Shown: positions 11,555 to 21,818 of the stretch, piece after piece
How positions within the stretch are numbered: position 1 is the first letter of the stretch
How the letters are laid out: each line of letters opens with the position of its first letter
Source of the DNA: Xiphias gladius
Lineage: Eukaryota > Chordata > Actinopteri > Istiophoriformes > Xiphiidae
Length of the DNA stretch: 64,000 nt
Assembly (NCBI RefSeq): GCF_016859285.1
Contig: NC_053415.1
Location: 14,215,501 to 14,279,500 of the forward strand
Reading direction: 5' to 3'
Notes under the pieces: model-generated
What the model was told of the DNA's origin: nothing
Databases searched by the model: none
The model's input: the letters and a program-made list of their open reading frames with translations, nothing else
Translations under genes and position numbers: made by a program

Positions 11555-12556
11555 GTTGCTGCATTGAAGGTTCCCAAGAGCACAGTGGCCTCCATAATTC
11601 TTCAATGGAAGAAGTTTGGAACAACCAGGATTCTTACTAGAGCCGGTCACCGACCAAACTGAGCATCGGGGGAGAAGGGCCTTGGTAGGAGAGGTGACCA
11701 AGAACCTGATGGTCACTCCGGCTGAGCTCCACAGATCCTGTGTGGAGATGGGAGAAACTTCCAGAAGTACAACAATCAATGCAGCACTCCACCGATGTGG
11801 GCTTTACGGCAGAGCGGCCAGACGGAACCCTGTCCTCGGTGAAAGACAGTGAAGGCCTGCTTGAAGTTTGCAAAAAAGCAGCTAAAGGACTCTCGATTTG
11901 TGAGATGAACCAAGATTGAACCATCCAAAACCGTGAAGCATGGTGGTGGCAGCATCATGCTGTGGGGGTGTTTTTCAGCATCAGGGACAGGGAGACTGGT
12001 CAGGGTTGAGGGAAAGCTGAATGGAGGAAAGTACAGGGATATCCTTAGTGAAAACCTGGTCCAGACCGCTCAGGACCTCAGACTGGTCTGACTGTTCACC
12101 TTCCAACAGGCTAATGACCCTAAGCACACAGCCAAGACAACACAGGAGTGGCTTAGGGACAACACTGTGAATGTCCTTGAGTGGCCCAGCCAGAGCCCTG
12201 ATTTGAACCCAATCGAACATCTCTGGAGAGACATGAAAATGGCTGTCCACGATCCAACCTGACAGAGCTTCAGAGGATCTGCAGAGAAAAATGGCAGAAA
12301 ATCCTCAAATCCAGGTGTGCAAAGCTTCTCACCTAATACCCAAGAAGACACAGGTGCTTCAACTGAGTACTGAGTAAAGGGTCTGAATGCTTATGTCAAT
12401 GTGATATTTCACCTTTTTCTCAAAATAAATTTGCAAAAACTTCCAAAATTCTGTTTTTGCTTTGTCATTATAGGGAAAAAAATCAATTAAAACAATTTTA
12501 GCAAAAGGCTAAAACATAAAAAAATGAGAAAAACTGAATACTTTCTGAATGCACTG
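11555..12556 (+). mobile_element. Decayed Tc1/mariner transposon, 5'-truncated and internally deleted
   Basis: The plus strand matches the family of fish Tc1 transposases. Recognisable pieces are [13 protein letters not shown] (about 12186-12224), which includes the terminal catalytic Glu region, and NDPKHTA (about 12114-12134) with the second catalytic Asp. The copy lacks the N-terminal DNA-binding domain and the 5' terminal repeat. It also has a deletion around 11900-11935, where the first catalytic Asp segment should be. The 3' terminal repeat ends 'gaatactttctgaatgcact' at 12555. Frames are broken, so it cannot make transposase. Confidence 0.85.
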
Positions 12557-12562
12557 ACTATT

Positions 12563-12900
12563 CAGTGGAGTTGAAATGATTAGTCGATTAATTGATGAGT
12601 CGATCAAGAGAATGTAATCAACTATTTTGATCAATAAATTAATCACATAAGGCAAGGCGATTGTATTTATATAGCACAATTTATTACAGGTAAAAACAAT
12701 TCTAATTTTTTTTTTCAAGCAAAAATACTTAAGATTCCCTAGGTCCACCTCAAAGGATTCACTGCTTTTCTTTGTCTTGTATGATAGTAAAATAACTATC
12801 TTTGAGTTTTGGACTGTTAGTCCAAACGATTGATTGACTAATAGAGAAAATAATTCGTAGATTAATCTGCTATGAAAATAATCCTTAGTTGCAGCCCTAA
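12563..12900 (-). mobile_element. hAT-type non-autonomous element, copy 1
   Basis: Starts near 'gttgaaatgattagtcgatt' and ends 'ttagttgcagccctaa' at 12900. On the minus strand that end reads as a hAT-like terminus beginning TTAGGGCTGCAACTAA. Internal text such as 'gattgactaatagagaaaat' fits a very common teleost repeat. Bases 12650-12692 ('aaggcaaggcgattgtattt...') look like a second repeat inserted into it. Non-coding; orientation is arbitrary. Confidence 0.65.
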
Positions 12901-13195
12901 TATTCAGTCTCAGTTGATCTGGCTAAATTGTGAAACGACAGTCATGTAAGTTGTTGAAACATTCGTCAATTAGCTGATTAGTCAATCAACAGGAAATCAG
13001 TCATAAATTATCTTAATTATCAATTAATCATTTAAGATTGATTGAATCACCGGTTTCAGCTTCTGAAATTTTAATGTTTGCTCATTTTCTTATAGTAGTG
13101 TATTAATGTATGACTTAATGATGAATTGATGAGATAATCAATTTATAAGTCAATTGATAATTCTGTAATATTTAGTTTGAGCCCTGTGAAATTAA
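12901..13195. mobile_element. hAT-type non-autonomous element, copy 2 (degraded)
   Basis: Shares 'attagtcaatcaacag', 'aattatcaattaatca' and 'ggtttcagcttctgaa' with the repeat family of the preceding copy, and ends near 'tttgagccctgtg' at 13188. Heavily diverged; borders uncertain. Confidence 0.45.
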
Positions 13196-13610
13196 TTTAT
13201 TTAGACTGTCCATTTAATATCTTTATATTAAGATGTTTTAAAAACCTCTCCTCACATGCAATAAAATCACATACAGTCAATATGGGGTTGAAAGTCCATA
13301 TTTTTATCCATTGTATTTTGACCAATACATTATTGACATAATACAAGGCCCAGTGAAGCAACAACACAGAATCACACCATGATAAAATAAAAGCAACAAC
13401 AAAATCTTCACATGTCAAAACCCATTTAAAGAGCAGATGTTGGTGGAACAATTGAGGAGGAACTCATTTCCTTTTTGAGCGGACTTGTCATTTGATTTTG
13501 CTGGTGAAGATTAAGTTTCAGCATTATAGAGCAGCTGTCCTCTCCTTACTTGGTTCCACTATTTCTCTTTCTTCTCACATCAGTGGTTTCATTTTTTTCC
13601 ATTTAGAAAT

Positions 13611-15211
13611 ATGTTCCTTTACGTCCTCGGTCTGGTGGCTCTTTGGTTCGGCTATCGCTGGTTCAAGGAAACCAAACGGGTGTCCAACCGGGAAGATAAA
13701 TATGTCTACATCACTGGCTGTGACTCTGGGTTTGGTAACCTCCTTGCGAGAACCCTGGACAAGCTGGGCTTCCGTGTGATCGCAGCCTGTTACACTGAGA
13801 AGGGTGAGGATGAGCTGAAGAAGATCTCCTCCGACAGACTGACGACCACACACCTGGATGTCACCGACTCTGGAAGTGTCGCCAGAGCAGCAGGTCTGAT
13901 CAAGACCTTGGTTGGAGAGAAGGGTGCGTGTGTTCATGGGTGCTTATTTTACTGCATTTATTTTATTTGATACTTGTTTACCACATGGGTGTTATGTTAA
14001 GCTCAAATCTCTGCAAAGTGCCATGCACATGGGTGTTATCACTCTCATCTCATTGTGTTTATCTTGTACCGGTGTTGCTTCAGGCTTGTGGGCTGTTGTG
14101 AACAACGCCGGAGTCGGTCTGCCGTCTGGTCCCACTGACTGGCTCACTATTGAGGATTATAAACACATGCTGGCCGTCAATCTGTGCGGGGTGATAGATG
14201 TAACACTGAGCGTCCTCCCTCTCATCAAGAAGGCCAAAGGCAGAGTGGTGAATGTCGCCAGTGTGTTTGGACGAATCAGCCCGTTCGGTGGACCTTACTG
14301 TGTGTCCAAGTACGGGGTGGAGTCCTTCAATGACAGTCTGCGGTGAGAGGAGATATAACCTTTTCATGCTGTACCACACATTGCTATTCCCATGTGTATG
14401 TTCTTGACTTGTAGCAGCTCATTTTGTGTTTCAGTTTAAACGTGGCACCGTTTGGAGTCAAGGTCGCTTGCATTGAGCCAGGGTTCTTCAAAACAAATAT
14501 AACCGATTCAGTGATGTTGAAGAATAACATGAAGAAGCTCTGGGACAGATTACCTCAGGATGTGAAGGACGACTATGGACACGGTTTCTTGGAGCAAAGT
14601 GAGTTACTGCATCTTTGTTAACAGAAAATGCCAATTATCATAATCTGGTATGCTCTCAGATAGGACTCCAAGAATAAAAAGGGCTGGGTTCATGGTCAAA
14701 TTAATACCCCAAATCTGAGTAGATCTGAGGGGGCAGTAATGAACATTGGGGTTAACTGCTCAGCAATATAACAAGGTGCAAGGCCCAATAGTATTTTCCA
14801 ATCCAACATTGTCTGTACCTATACAGACATACCTATACCTATAATTAACTTTTATATAGCTTTTTCTCCATGAAACCTGCTAGTAAATTATAAGGAAATT
14901 ATTAGCAATTAAAACTTTTGAAATAAAGGGTTGATCTAATAAAGTATACTGTGTACAAACCACGCGTGTGAAATGTTTCTCTTTCAGCTCTGGAAAAGCT
15001 GGATGAAAGGTTGGGGCAGTTAACGGACGCGGACCTGATGAAGGTGGTCAGCTGCATGGAGCACGCCGTCTCCGCCGTTCACCCTCGTACTCGCTACTCT
15101 CCTGGATGGGACGCAAAGTTCGTCTGGTTGCCTCTTTCGTACATGCCAACCTGCATCTCAGATAGACTTTTCCTTAAAAATAGTCCCAAACCAAAAAAAT
15201 CTGTCCTGTAG
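13611..15211 (+). CDS. dhrs9: Short-chain dehydrogenase/reductase, DHRS9 (SDR9C) type
   Basis: Four coding exons: 13611-13923, 14084-14342, 14435-14598 and 14988-15211 (stop TAG). They total 960 nt, or 319 residues, which is the length of mammalian DHRS9. The family oxidises or reduces retinoids and steroids with NAD(H) at the ER membrane. Visible features are an N-terminal hydrophobic anchor ([15 protein letters not shown]), the cofactor loop TGCDSGFGN, the NNAG motif, the catalytic Ser in VNVASVFG and the active-site YCVSK. The C-terminus carries [21 protein letters not shown]. The ATG at 13611 follows a likely acceptor (tttccatttag), so a 5' untranslated exon lies upstream. Synteny (ABCB11 and LRP2 as neighbours) supports DHRS9, though a related RDH/HSD17B6-like name remains possible. 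Confidence 0.88.
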
Positions 15212-15900
15212 AATGAGTTATTGGGTGGAACTGGTTCAGACAAACTAAAAAAAAATCTTCTTTTATTTTCGCTGCAGTAACTGTTTGTAAGCAGTGTTCT
15301 ACACCATTGGTAGCATCATATAAACATACTCTGTATTCTAAAACGTGTTTGGCTCTTCATTATGTTTTTGACTCGATTCCAGATAATGCCTGTAATCAAG
15401 TAATGGCCTTTGACCCCAGACAATGTCGTTTGCTTCTCAAGTCACAATATATTGATCCTCAGCACAGTGTCACACCTCTGTTAACTTGTAACACATTTGT
15501 TCTTGATGTACTTTGGCTCCCCTGCCTCTGTTTAAACCCGCTCGTTTGATCATTGTCATTCATTTCTCCTCAATATCAAAGACAAAGAATAGTGTTTTTC
15601 TCTGTAACCTTTGGGCTGAGTTGTTGCGTTTTCAGCGTGGATTTTAGGTCAAAGGGGAACGCGGTTATCGAAAGCAGGGGTCATGTAATCTGGTTTTGTC
15701 GATTACACAATCCCACCCCATGCTGTTGAAACAGTAAACCCTGGACCTTGACTCTGCAGACACACTGAGGTCAGTCCAAAGAAACTTAAGCCTAACTTCC
15801 CCTGGAGCGTCCAGTGTTGACTGAGAAAGGATCGTCACTGCACTCAGTGATCTAATTGTCTTGATCAGGAAGACACACCTACAGCTAAAGAACTGTAGCC
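15212..15900 (+). other. dhrs9 3' region and presumed 5' untranslated region of the next gene
   Basis: No coding potential that I trust. The left part should be the 3' untranslated region of the first dehydrogenase. The right part, ending 'aactgtagcc' before the ATG at 15901, is the presumed leader and promoter of the second. No clear TATA box was identified. Confidence 0.4.
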
Positions 15901-15903
15901 ATG
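15901..15903 (+). CDS. Proposed ATG-only end of the first coding exon (SDR paralogue)
   Basis: The context 'gtagccATG' is acceptable for initiation and is followed at once by GTATGTGTG, a good donor. The next acceptor with a long pyrimidine tract (ttcctttctttcttttctccag, ending 17662) opens a frame with no ATG of its own and in phase 0, as this join requires. Inferred, without transcript support. Confidence 0.5.
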
Positions 15904-17352
15904 GTATGTGTGCGTTATTATTATTATTACACGTTACATAGCTTTAATTAATATTAACTTTGGCTTTCATGCTCATCGGGAACACCCAAACAGCTGGCAT
16001 ATGTATATAAACCTGTTATTTTCATTTATTTGACACAAAAAAAATTAACTATTCAATAATTGAACACTCCAAGTGACTAACTGAACCATTTAGGATTTTT
16101 TGTACCAACCAGCTTAATGAGATCAGGAATGAATCAGTAAATGGCTTTTTTTTTTTTTTTTAAATGATTTGAGCACCACTGACATCATTCAGTTCATCTC
16201 TTGTCATCTGTTATCTGTTGGTATTGCACAGCGGTGCAAGAAGTATTAAGATCTTTAACTTAAGTAAAAGTGGCAATACCCCAAAGCAAATACTGCGAGT
16301 GGTTTTACTACTACCAGTAAAAGTCCAGCTTTCACAATTTTAGTCAAGTATAGAAATACTACAAGAAAATGTAGTTAGAAATGTACTGAAAAGTTTCAAA
16401 AGTAAAAGTGTCCATTATGCCGAAAAATTAATGTTATATTATTGTGCTTTGTTATTGGATTAGTATAACTAATGCAATCACGTGTGAGTAGCATTTACCG
16501 TTGGTTGAGGTGGTGTTAGTTTTCACTAATTTAACCATATTTTATAAGATGATCGTATTTTTTGAACGCGAAATGAGCAGCCGAAAAGCAGCCAGTGATT
16601 CGAGCTGTCAAACAAATGTGGAGTAAAAGTATAAAGTGGCATAAAGTGGGAGTACTCAAGTGCAGCACGAGTACCTGACAGTACTTAGGTACAGTACTGG
16701 AGTAATTATAGTTCGATACTTTACCACTGACATTGCAGCGGACGTTTCACATCTGATACTTCAATACTAAAACCAGACCTATTTGCATTGCCAGATGCCG
16801 CTTGTGATTTGGGTGAACTGACCCTTTAGTTTCAGGACATCGTCTCATTTCTCTCATGCAGCCACAACCGGCCTTATTCTATTTTGTTTCACTTTTGCTG
16901 CATTGCGTGATTTTGATCGTTCATTATCATTATTATTATTATTATTATTTAACTTCTTATTTCACTCATTATTTGATATGAGGGTTTTGCTGCCGTGGCC
17001 GGATTAACCCACTAGGGGGCTCTGATGCAGAAATGATCTGTGGGCCCCCATGTGGCAATTTGGCTAAATATCAGTAATTTTTTTTTTTTTTTAAGAATAT
17101 GCGCTTGTTTACGTTTTGACACTGGCCGCAGGAGTTTAAATGCATTTTTTTTTTTTTTTTTTTTGATGAAGTGGGTGTTTGTACAAGTTTTAATCCAGTT
17201 TGTGTTGGTGCTGCATATCCCTGCTGCTTATTCCCGGTAGGGACAAGTACAGCGGTGAAAGTTATTGGTTAATAATGTTGGGTCTAGATCATGTTGTGGC
17301 CAAACTGATGCACTTTGGGTATTTTACATGTTAATCTTCCGCGCCTGTGCGC

Positions 17353-17387
<35 letters not shown>

Positions 17388-20300
17388 AGCTTTAACGTTT
17401 TTGAGCGGAAGAAACTCATCTCACGTTTGTGCACCCAGGTGTCAACTGACAACCTAACGACATATTTATTAGAGGTAAGTTGATTTTTTTTCTTTTCTCT
17501 CTCTCTCGTCGCACTATTCGCATCAATATTCACATCTGTTTCCAACCACTTCCATGGAAAAGACGAAAGGCAAGAAAAAATGTTTGATTTTAGGATTTAC
17601 AGGAGTCAAAATGTGAACCAAAAGCGAAAGGTGTGTTTTTTTCCTTTCTTTCTTTTCTCCAGGTAATCTGTTCTTCACCTCTGCTCTTCACCTCCGCGCT
17701 ACTCGTGGCCGCTCTCGCTTCCCTCCGCTGGCGCGTCAGAGATGCCGACAGGGTCGGCGGCCTCGGCCGGAGGCACGTGTTGGTCACAGGCTGCGACAGC
17801 GGCTTCGGGAATCTGCTGGCCCGGCAGCTGGACGCAAAGGGCCTCCGAGTCATAGCCGCCTGTCTCACGGAGAGAGGCGCGGCGGAGCTGGAGGCAGCGG
17901 CCTCCCCCAGGCTGAAGACGCTCCTGCTGAACGTCACAGACAGCGAGAGCATCGGCAGGGCGGCGGAGTTCGTGAGCGGAGAGGTCGGGGAGCGAGGTGA
18001 GCCGGGCGGACGGCGGGGGGCTACGCACAGATAGGGTGCCAGTCAGAGTGAGGCACTGGAGGAGATAAGGCAACCTGGACCATCCCATCCTCCTACTGAG
18101 AGCATTTTAACAACCAGACACACACTAAAGCCTCTCCAGGCATAAATCTGCGCTTCGGATGGATACAAACTTGATCCTGACTTTATTCTAAACATTTAAA
18201 ACACTTTTTACACCCTGCTTTATTTGTAGAGTGGATTTACCTTACAAATCCACTGTGTTGCAATTCTGTTTTAACACTGTACAGTCTGTACCAGATACTG
18301 TTCCCTATACTATGGCATTTTGGCCTATGAACACTGATTACATAAGCAGAGTGCCAGTCCATTAATCTCTTAGGATTTCCATATTAAGACTGAGCTAGTT
18401 AACCGAACTTCATAGAAAGTCTCATTAGTTTTGTGTCTGCAGTCATTTGAGATTGGTTACTCTCAACCTTCTACAATAATTATGAATTAAAGATACAACT
18501 TTTCAGAATCAGACTTTATTCATCAAGTACATGTTCGTAAGGAGTTGATTTTGGTGCAGGGGTCAGTAAAGCAAAATAAAGAGAATAGAACAACAGTGGT
18601 TACTTAAGGTTATAGTAAAGGTTTTGATGCTTTTATTTGTCATATATGATGAATCTTTCAGGATTTTGGATTATTGGTCAGATAAAATAAATATTCTGAA
18701 AATGTCATATTGGGATCTTTCACTATTTTCTAACATTTTATAAACAAAACAATTAATCGTGAACAAATGAATTAACCAACAATGAAAATAATCATTAGTT
18801 GCAAGAAGACTGTGTAGAACTGAGTTAATGTGTTAAATGGTATAAATAAATGCAAAGATACCAGGAATGAAAGATTATCGCAGTACAATCACTGGCTGTG
18901 TAAATATCCATAGTGTGCAAAAGTAGCCTGTTTGGATAAGATGCACATATGTGAAAAAGTACAAAACGTCAAGGAGATCAAGGTCTTTTTTGGTCTTTGA
19001 TTCAGATTTTGGCAACAGTAAGTAAAGACCATCTAAATTAAACGGGTCACACGACCATTCTCCATGACGATGGTCTGCACCTCAATGTGTGCACGTTCTC
19101 AAAGCCCCGTGGAGTAAGGCCAGTGAGAGACGTCTACAGAGGCATAGGTAGATGACTGTATCAAGTTTACCTTTTTTTTATGGATGCATGTGAGTAGTTG
19201 AGCCATTTAACCAGTTTAGACAACAAATGGTTCAAATATATTTACTGAATTTGCAAAATATAAATAGAGAACCCACCATTCTCACACACACAAACATTTG
19301 CCAGTTTGCTGCCAGTCAGCTGGACCCTCCCTAGTCCTTCAAACCGACTCTGGCACAGAGTCATTTATTAATTAACAAAAGAGAAATGAAGTTGATAAAT
19401 GCTGTCGCTGGAGATTTGGTAATTAACCCGCCCTTTTCCTCTGCAGGTCTGTGGGGGCTGGTGAACAACGCTGGCAGGTCCATACCCATCGGCCCAACCG
19501 AATGGATGCAGTTGGCGGATTTTGCACAGGTCTTGGATGTGAATCTGTTGGGAGTCATTGAGGTGACTCTCAAGTTTCTGCCACTGCTGAAGAAAGCCCA
19601 GGGCAGGGTGGTGAATGTGGCCAGTATCCTGGGCAGACTGTCTCTCTGCGGTGGAGGATACTGCCTGTCCAAATATGGAGTGGAAGCCTTTTCTGACAGC
19701 CTCAGGTAAAGGGACGGAAACTGATTCATCACACATGCTCTTACGCTTAAGACATGCTGTAAAGAGGGAAGTAGAAACAAAACAGACCTGTAGTTTCTTT
19801 TAGAGTACGGAAAATCTTAAATGTTCCTGTGGGGCAATTTGGCTTATGACGCTTCACACCATCAGATCATGGTAAATGTTAACACTCAACAAAGAAAGTA
19901 TAGAACAACTTTCAAGCTTGTAAAATTCTCGGGGAGGACCAATCTTTGGTTTAAAATCAAAAACTACTTTATATACATTTAGATAGTTTAGCCTAGTGGT
20001 TCCCAATGTAAGGGTTGGGCCCCTCTCTAGGGTCACAAGATAAATCTGAAGGGCCCAAGAGATGACTGCTGGGATAGGACAGAAGGGGGGGGGGGAGCCC
20101 TGCTACACAAATGTGTATTTATTTTTTTAACTTTTCACTTATTTTTTGGTATTTAAGAAGTTTTTTTAGTTGCATTAAAAAAAAAAAAAATTATTTGCTT
20201 CTTCTGCCCAGGAGGGACATGCAGCACTTTGGTATCAGAGTGAGCATTATCGAGCCCGGCTTCTTCAAGACAGGTCTGACCCAGCTGGATCTTTTAGAAG

Positions 20301-20691
20301 CCGACCTGAAGAAGCTGTGGACTCGCCTCCCTCAGGACGTTAAAGCCTCATATGGGGCCACATACTTGGAAGACTGTGAGTTGGAGGTGCAGTTTATTTC
20401 ATTCAGCAAGTGTCAAATAAATATCCTAAATGATTCCTCTCGTTTGTTTTTGTCCCCCCATCAGACGTGAAAGCTCAGAACTTCTCCATGCGCTTCTTGT
20501 GCAGTCCAGACATCTCCAAGGTGACAAGGTGCATGGAGCACGCGCTGACAGCTTGTTTCCCACGCACACGGTACAGCGCAGGCTGGGATGCAAAGCTTTT
20601 TTGGATTCCTCTCTCCTATCTCCCTTCATTTATTTCAGACTTTTTCATCAGTGTGCTTCTTCCTTCGCCTAAAGATGAAAGAAACATCTAG
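15901..20691 (+). CDS. Tandem dhrs9/retinol-dehydrogenase-like SDR paralogue
   Basis: Second SDR9C-type gene. Firm exons are 17663-17996, 19447-19705, 20212-20375 and 20465-20691 (stop TAG), giving 327 codons. Exons 2 and 3 are 259 and 164 nt, exactly as in dhrs9 upstream, so the two arose by tandem duplication. Motifs: hydrophobic anchor [36 protein letters not shown], active-site YCLSK and [19 protein letters not shown]. The RRDMQHFGI line resembles RDH/HSD17B6-type enzymes. The 17663 exon has no in-frame ATG near its start. An ATG at 15901-15903, followed directly by donor GTATGTG, joins it in phase 0 and gives [10 protein letters not shown], 328 residues in all. The first 333 coding bases are strikingly GC-rich. 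Substrate unknown; retinol or steroid is likely. Confidence 0.82.
16225..16740. repeat. Teleost 'acttaagtaaaagt' interspersed repeat
   Basis: Begins 'cagcggtgcaagaagtatta', continues 'aacttaagtaaaagtggcaa' and ends 'gagtaattatagttcgatac...ttaccactgac'. I recognise this as a very common repeat of spiny-rayed fish. It lies in intron 1 of the second dehydrogenase. A related copy starts near 63835. Confidence 0.6.
16925..16951 (+). repeat. (ATT)n microsatellite
   Basis: Short perfect run of TTA/ATT units in the first intron of the second dehydrogenase. Confidence 0.7.
17353..17386 (+). repeat. (GT)n microsatellite
   Basis: About 16 GT units preceded by a GC-rich 'gcgcctgtgcgcgc'. It lies in the same intron and makes a spurious cysteine/valine reading frame. 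Confidence 0.9.
18500..18600. repeat. Teleost repeat of the 'aatcagactttatt' type
   Basis: 'cagaatcagactttattcat' with 'aagtacatgttcgtaaggag' resembles a frequent fish repeat (LINE/SINE 3' end by memory). Sits in intron 2 of the second dehydrogenase. Confidence 0.45.
18610..18810. mobile_element. hAT-type non-autonomous element, copy 3 (partial)
   Basis: 'ctttcactattttctaacat', 'acaattaatcgtgaac' and the terminal 'aaaataatcattagttgcaa' match the family seen at 12563-12900. Non-coding. Confidence 0.5.
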
Positions 20692-21818
20692 CGGACGACT
20701 TGTGAACTAAACGACTGAACTGTAGTAACCGCTGCCGCTCTAAAAGGGTTTGTCTGACTTTTCCGGTCAGTAATGTGTATGAATGAAAACATGAAAATGA
20801 ATGTTATAAAATGAAACATACTGTAACATTAAGGGGTGGAGGAAAAACAAAAAAAAAAAAACACCTGTCCAGACTGTGTTACAAAATAGGAAATTTATTC
20901 ATTCATGTCTCAGCAGCAGCAATTTAAACCACGTGGGCATGTTCTGGATGATCACAGGTACAGTTTTTTTTTTTCGTCCTCATTATGATACAAAATATAT
21001 CATTCTGTAAAGTAAAGAATTTATTCACTTTGTTTATAAAACAACTCTACATCTGCATCCTCAGGTCACGTGTGGCTCTTGTAGAGATAATCAACTACAT
21101 AAATTCATTTCCATGCAACAGACATGGGCAAGTTCAAGTATTGTTCCAAACTATTTAGGCCATTATTCCAATATCATTACAAAAAAAAAAAAAAAAAATG
21201 ATCATGTTGATTCAAAGTTACAAAGTCAGGGAATGTAGGTAGAGATTAAGAATGCTTCGCACACGTATTTGAGCTCATGTGTCTGTTTATACCGGAGCAC
21301 GTATGAGTTTCTTTTGTTTTGCTTCAATTTTTCAGCCCTGAAATGAGGTATATAAACGTGACGGATGAAGTAAATACATCCTCAGTTTAGTTCAGTGGCA
21401 AAAAATGTCACTATCCAGCACATTTCTGTGAAAACCTTCAATCATATAAGTACTGTACATTCAGACTGCAGCTCACCTTTTATATGTGTTGTTGTGTTTA
21501 TGTCGAACTATTCATAGGATCTATTTCAGAATCTTACTGTTCAAATTTACAAATATACAACATATTTATTAACATTTCTATCAGCAGCTTCAGTGCAAAG
21601 ATATACATATTGTACATCAGAATAAAGAAAAAAACATCAACACAAGAATTGGCATAAGAAATGTCAGAAGGCATAGTCACAGAAGACTTTTTTCTTCATT
21701 CTATAGAAATGTATTTCTCTTTTCTAAAACAATTTGAGTTTTGTACACAGGCTGCATAAAAAAATAAATTCTGTGCAAAGTGTGTTTGTTTTTTCGATTC
21801 CTGTCTGTAAGAGAGGGG
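20692..21818. other. Tail-to-tail 3' untranslated regions of the SDR paralogue and lrp2
   Basis: Only 1,127 bases separate the two stop codons, so both 3' untranslated regions must fit or overlap here. On the plus strand, AATAAA occurs near 21622. On the minus strand (seen as TTTATT) AATAAA occurs at 20894-20899, 21028-21033 and 21565-21570. Poly-A tracts occur at 20849-20862 and 21180-21198. Which signals are used cannot be told from sequence. Confidence 0.5.
20894..20899 (-). terminator. lrp2: Candidate distal polyadenylation signal of lrp2
   Basis: TTTATT on the plus strand reads AATAAA for lrp2, about 920 bases after its stop codon. Others at 21028 and 21565 would give shorter tails. Confidence 0.35.

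Noticed and set aside
11549..12351. Several overlapping open frames on both strands
   Set aside because: Fragments of a dead Tc1 transposase and its antisense; frames broken and catalytic region deleted.
13575..13937. 120-residue minus-strand open frame
   Set aside because: Exact antisense of dhrs9 exon 1; splice sites and homology support the plus strand.
17265..17483. Cys/Val-rich open frame upstream of the second dehydrogenase
   Set aside because: Produced by the GT microsatellite; a donor-like GTAAGT at 17476 makes it formally joinable, but the protein would be implausible.
17633..17662. GTG-initiated extension of the second dehydrogenase
   Set aside because: These bases are the pyrimidine tract and AG of a splice acceptor; GTG starts are not expected here.
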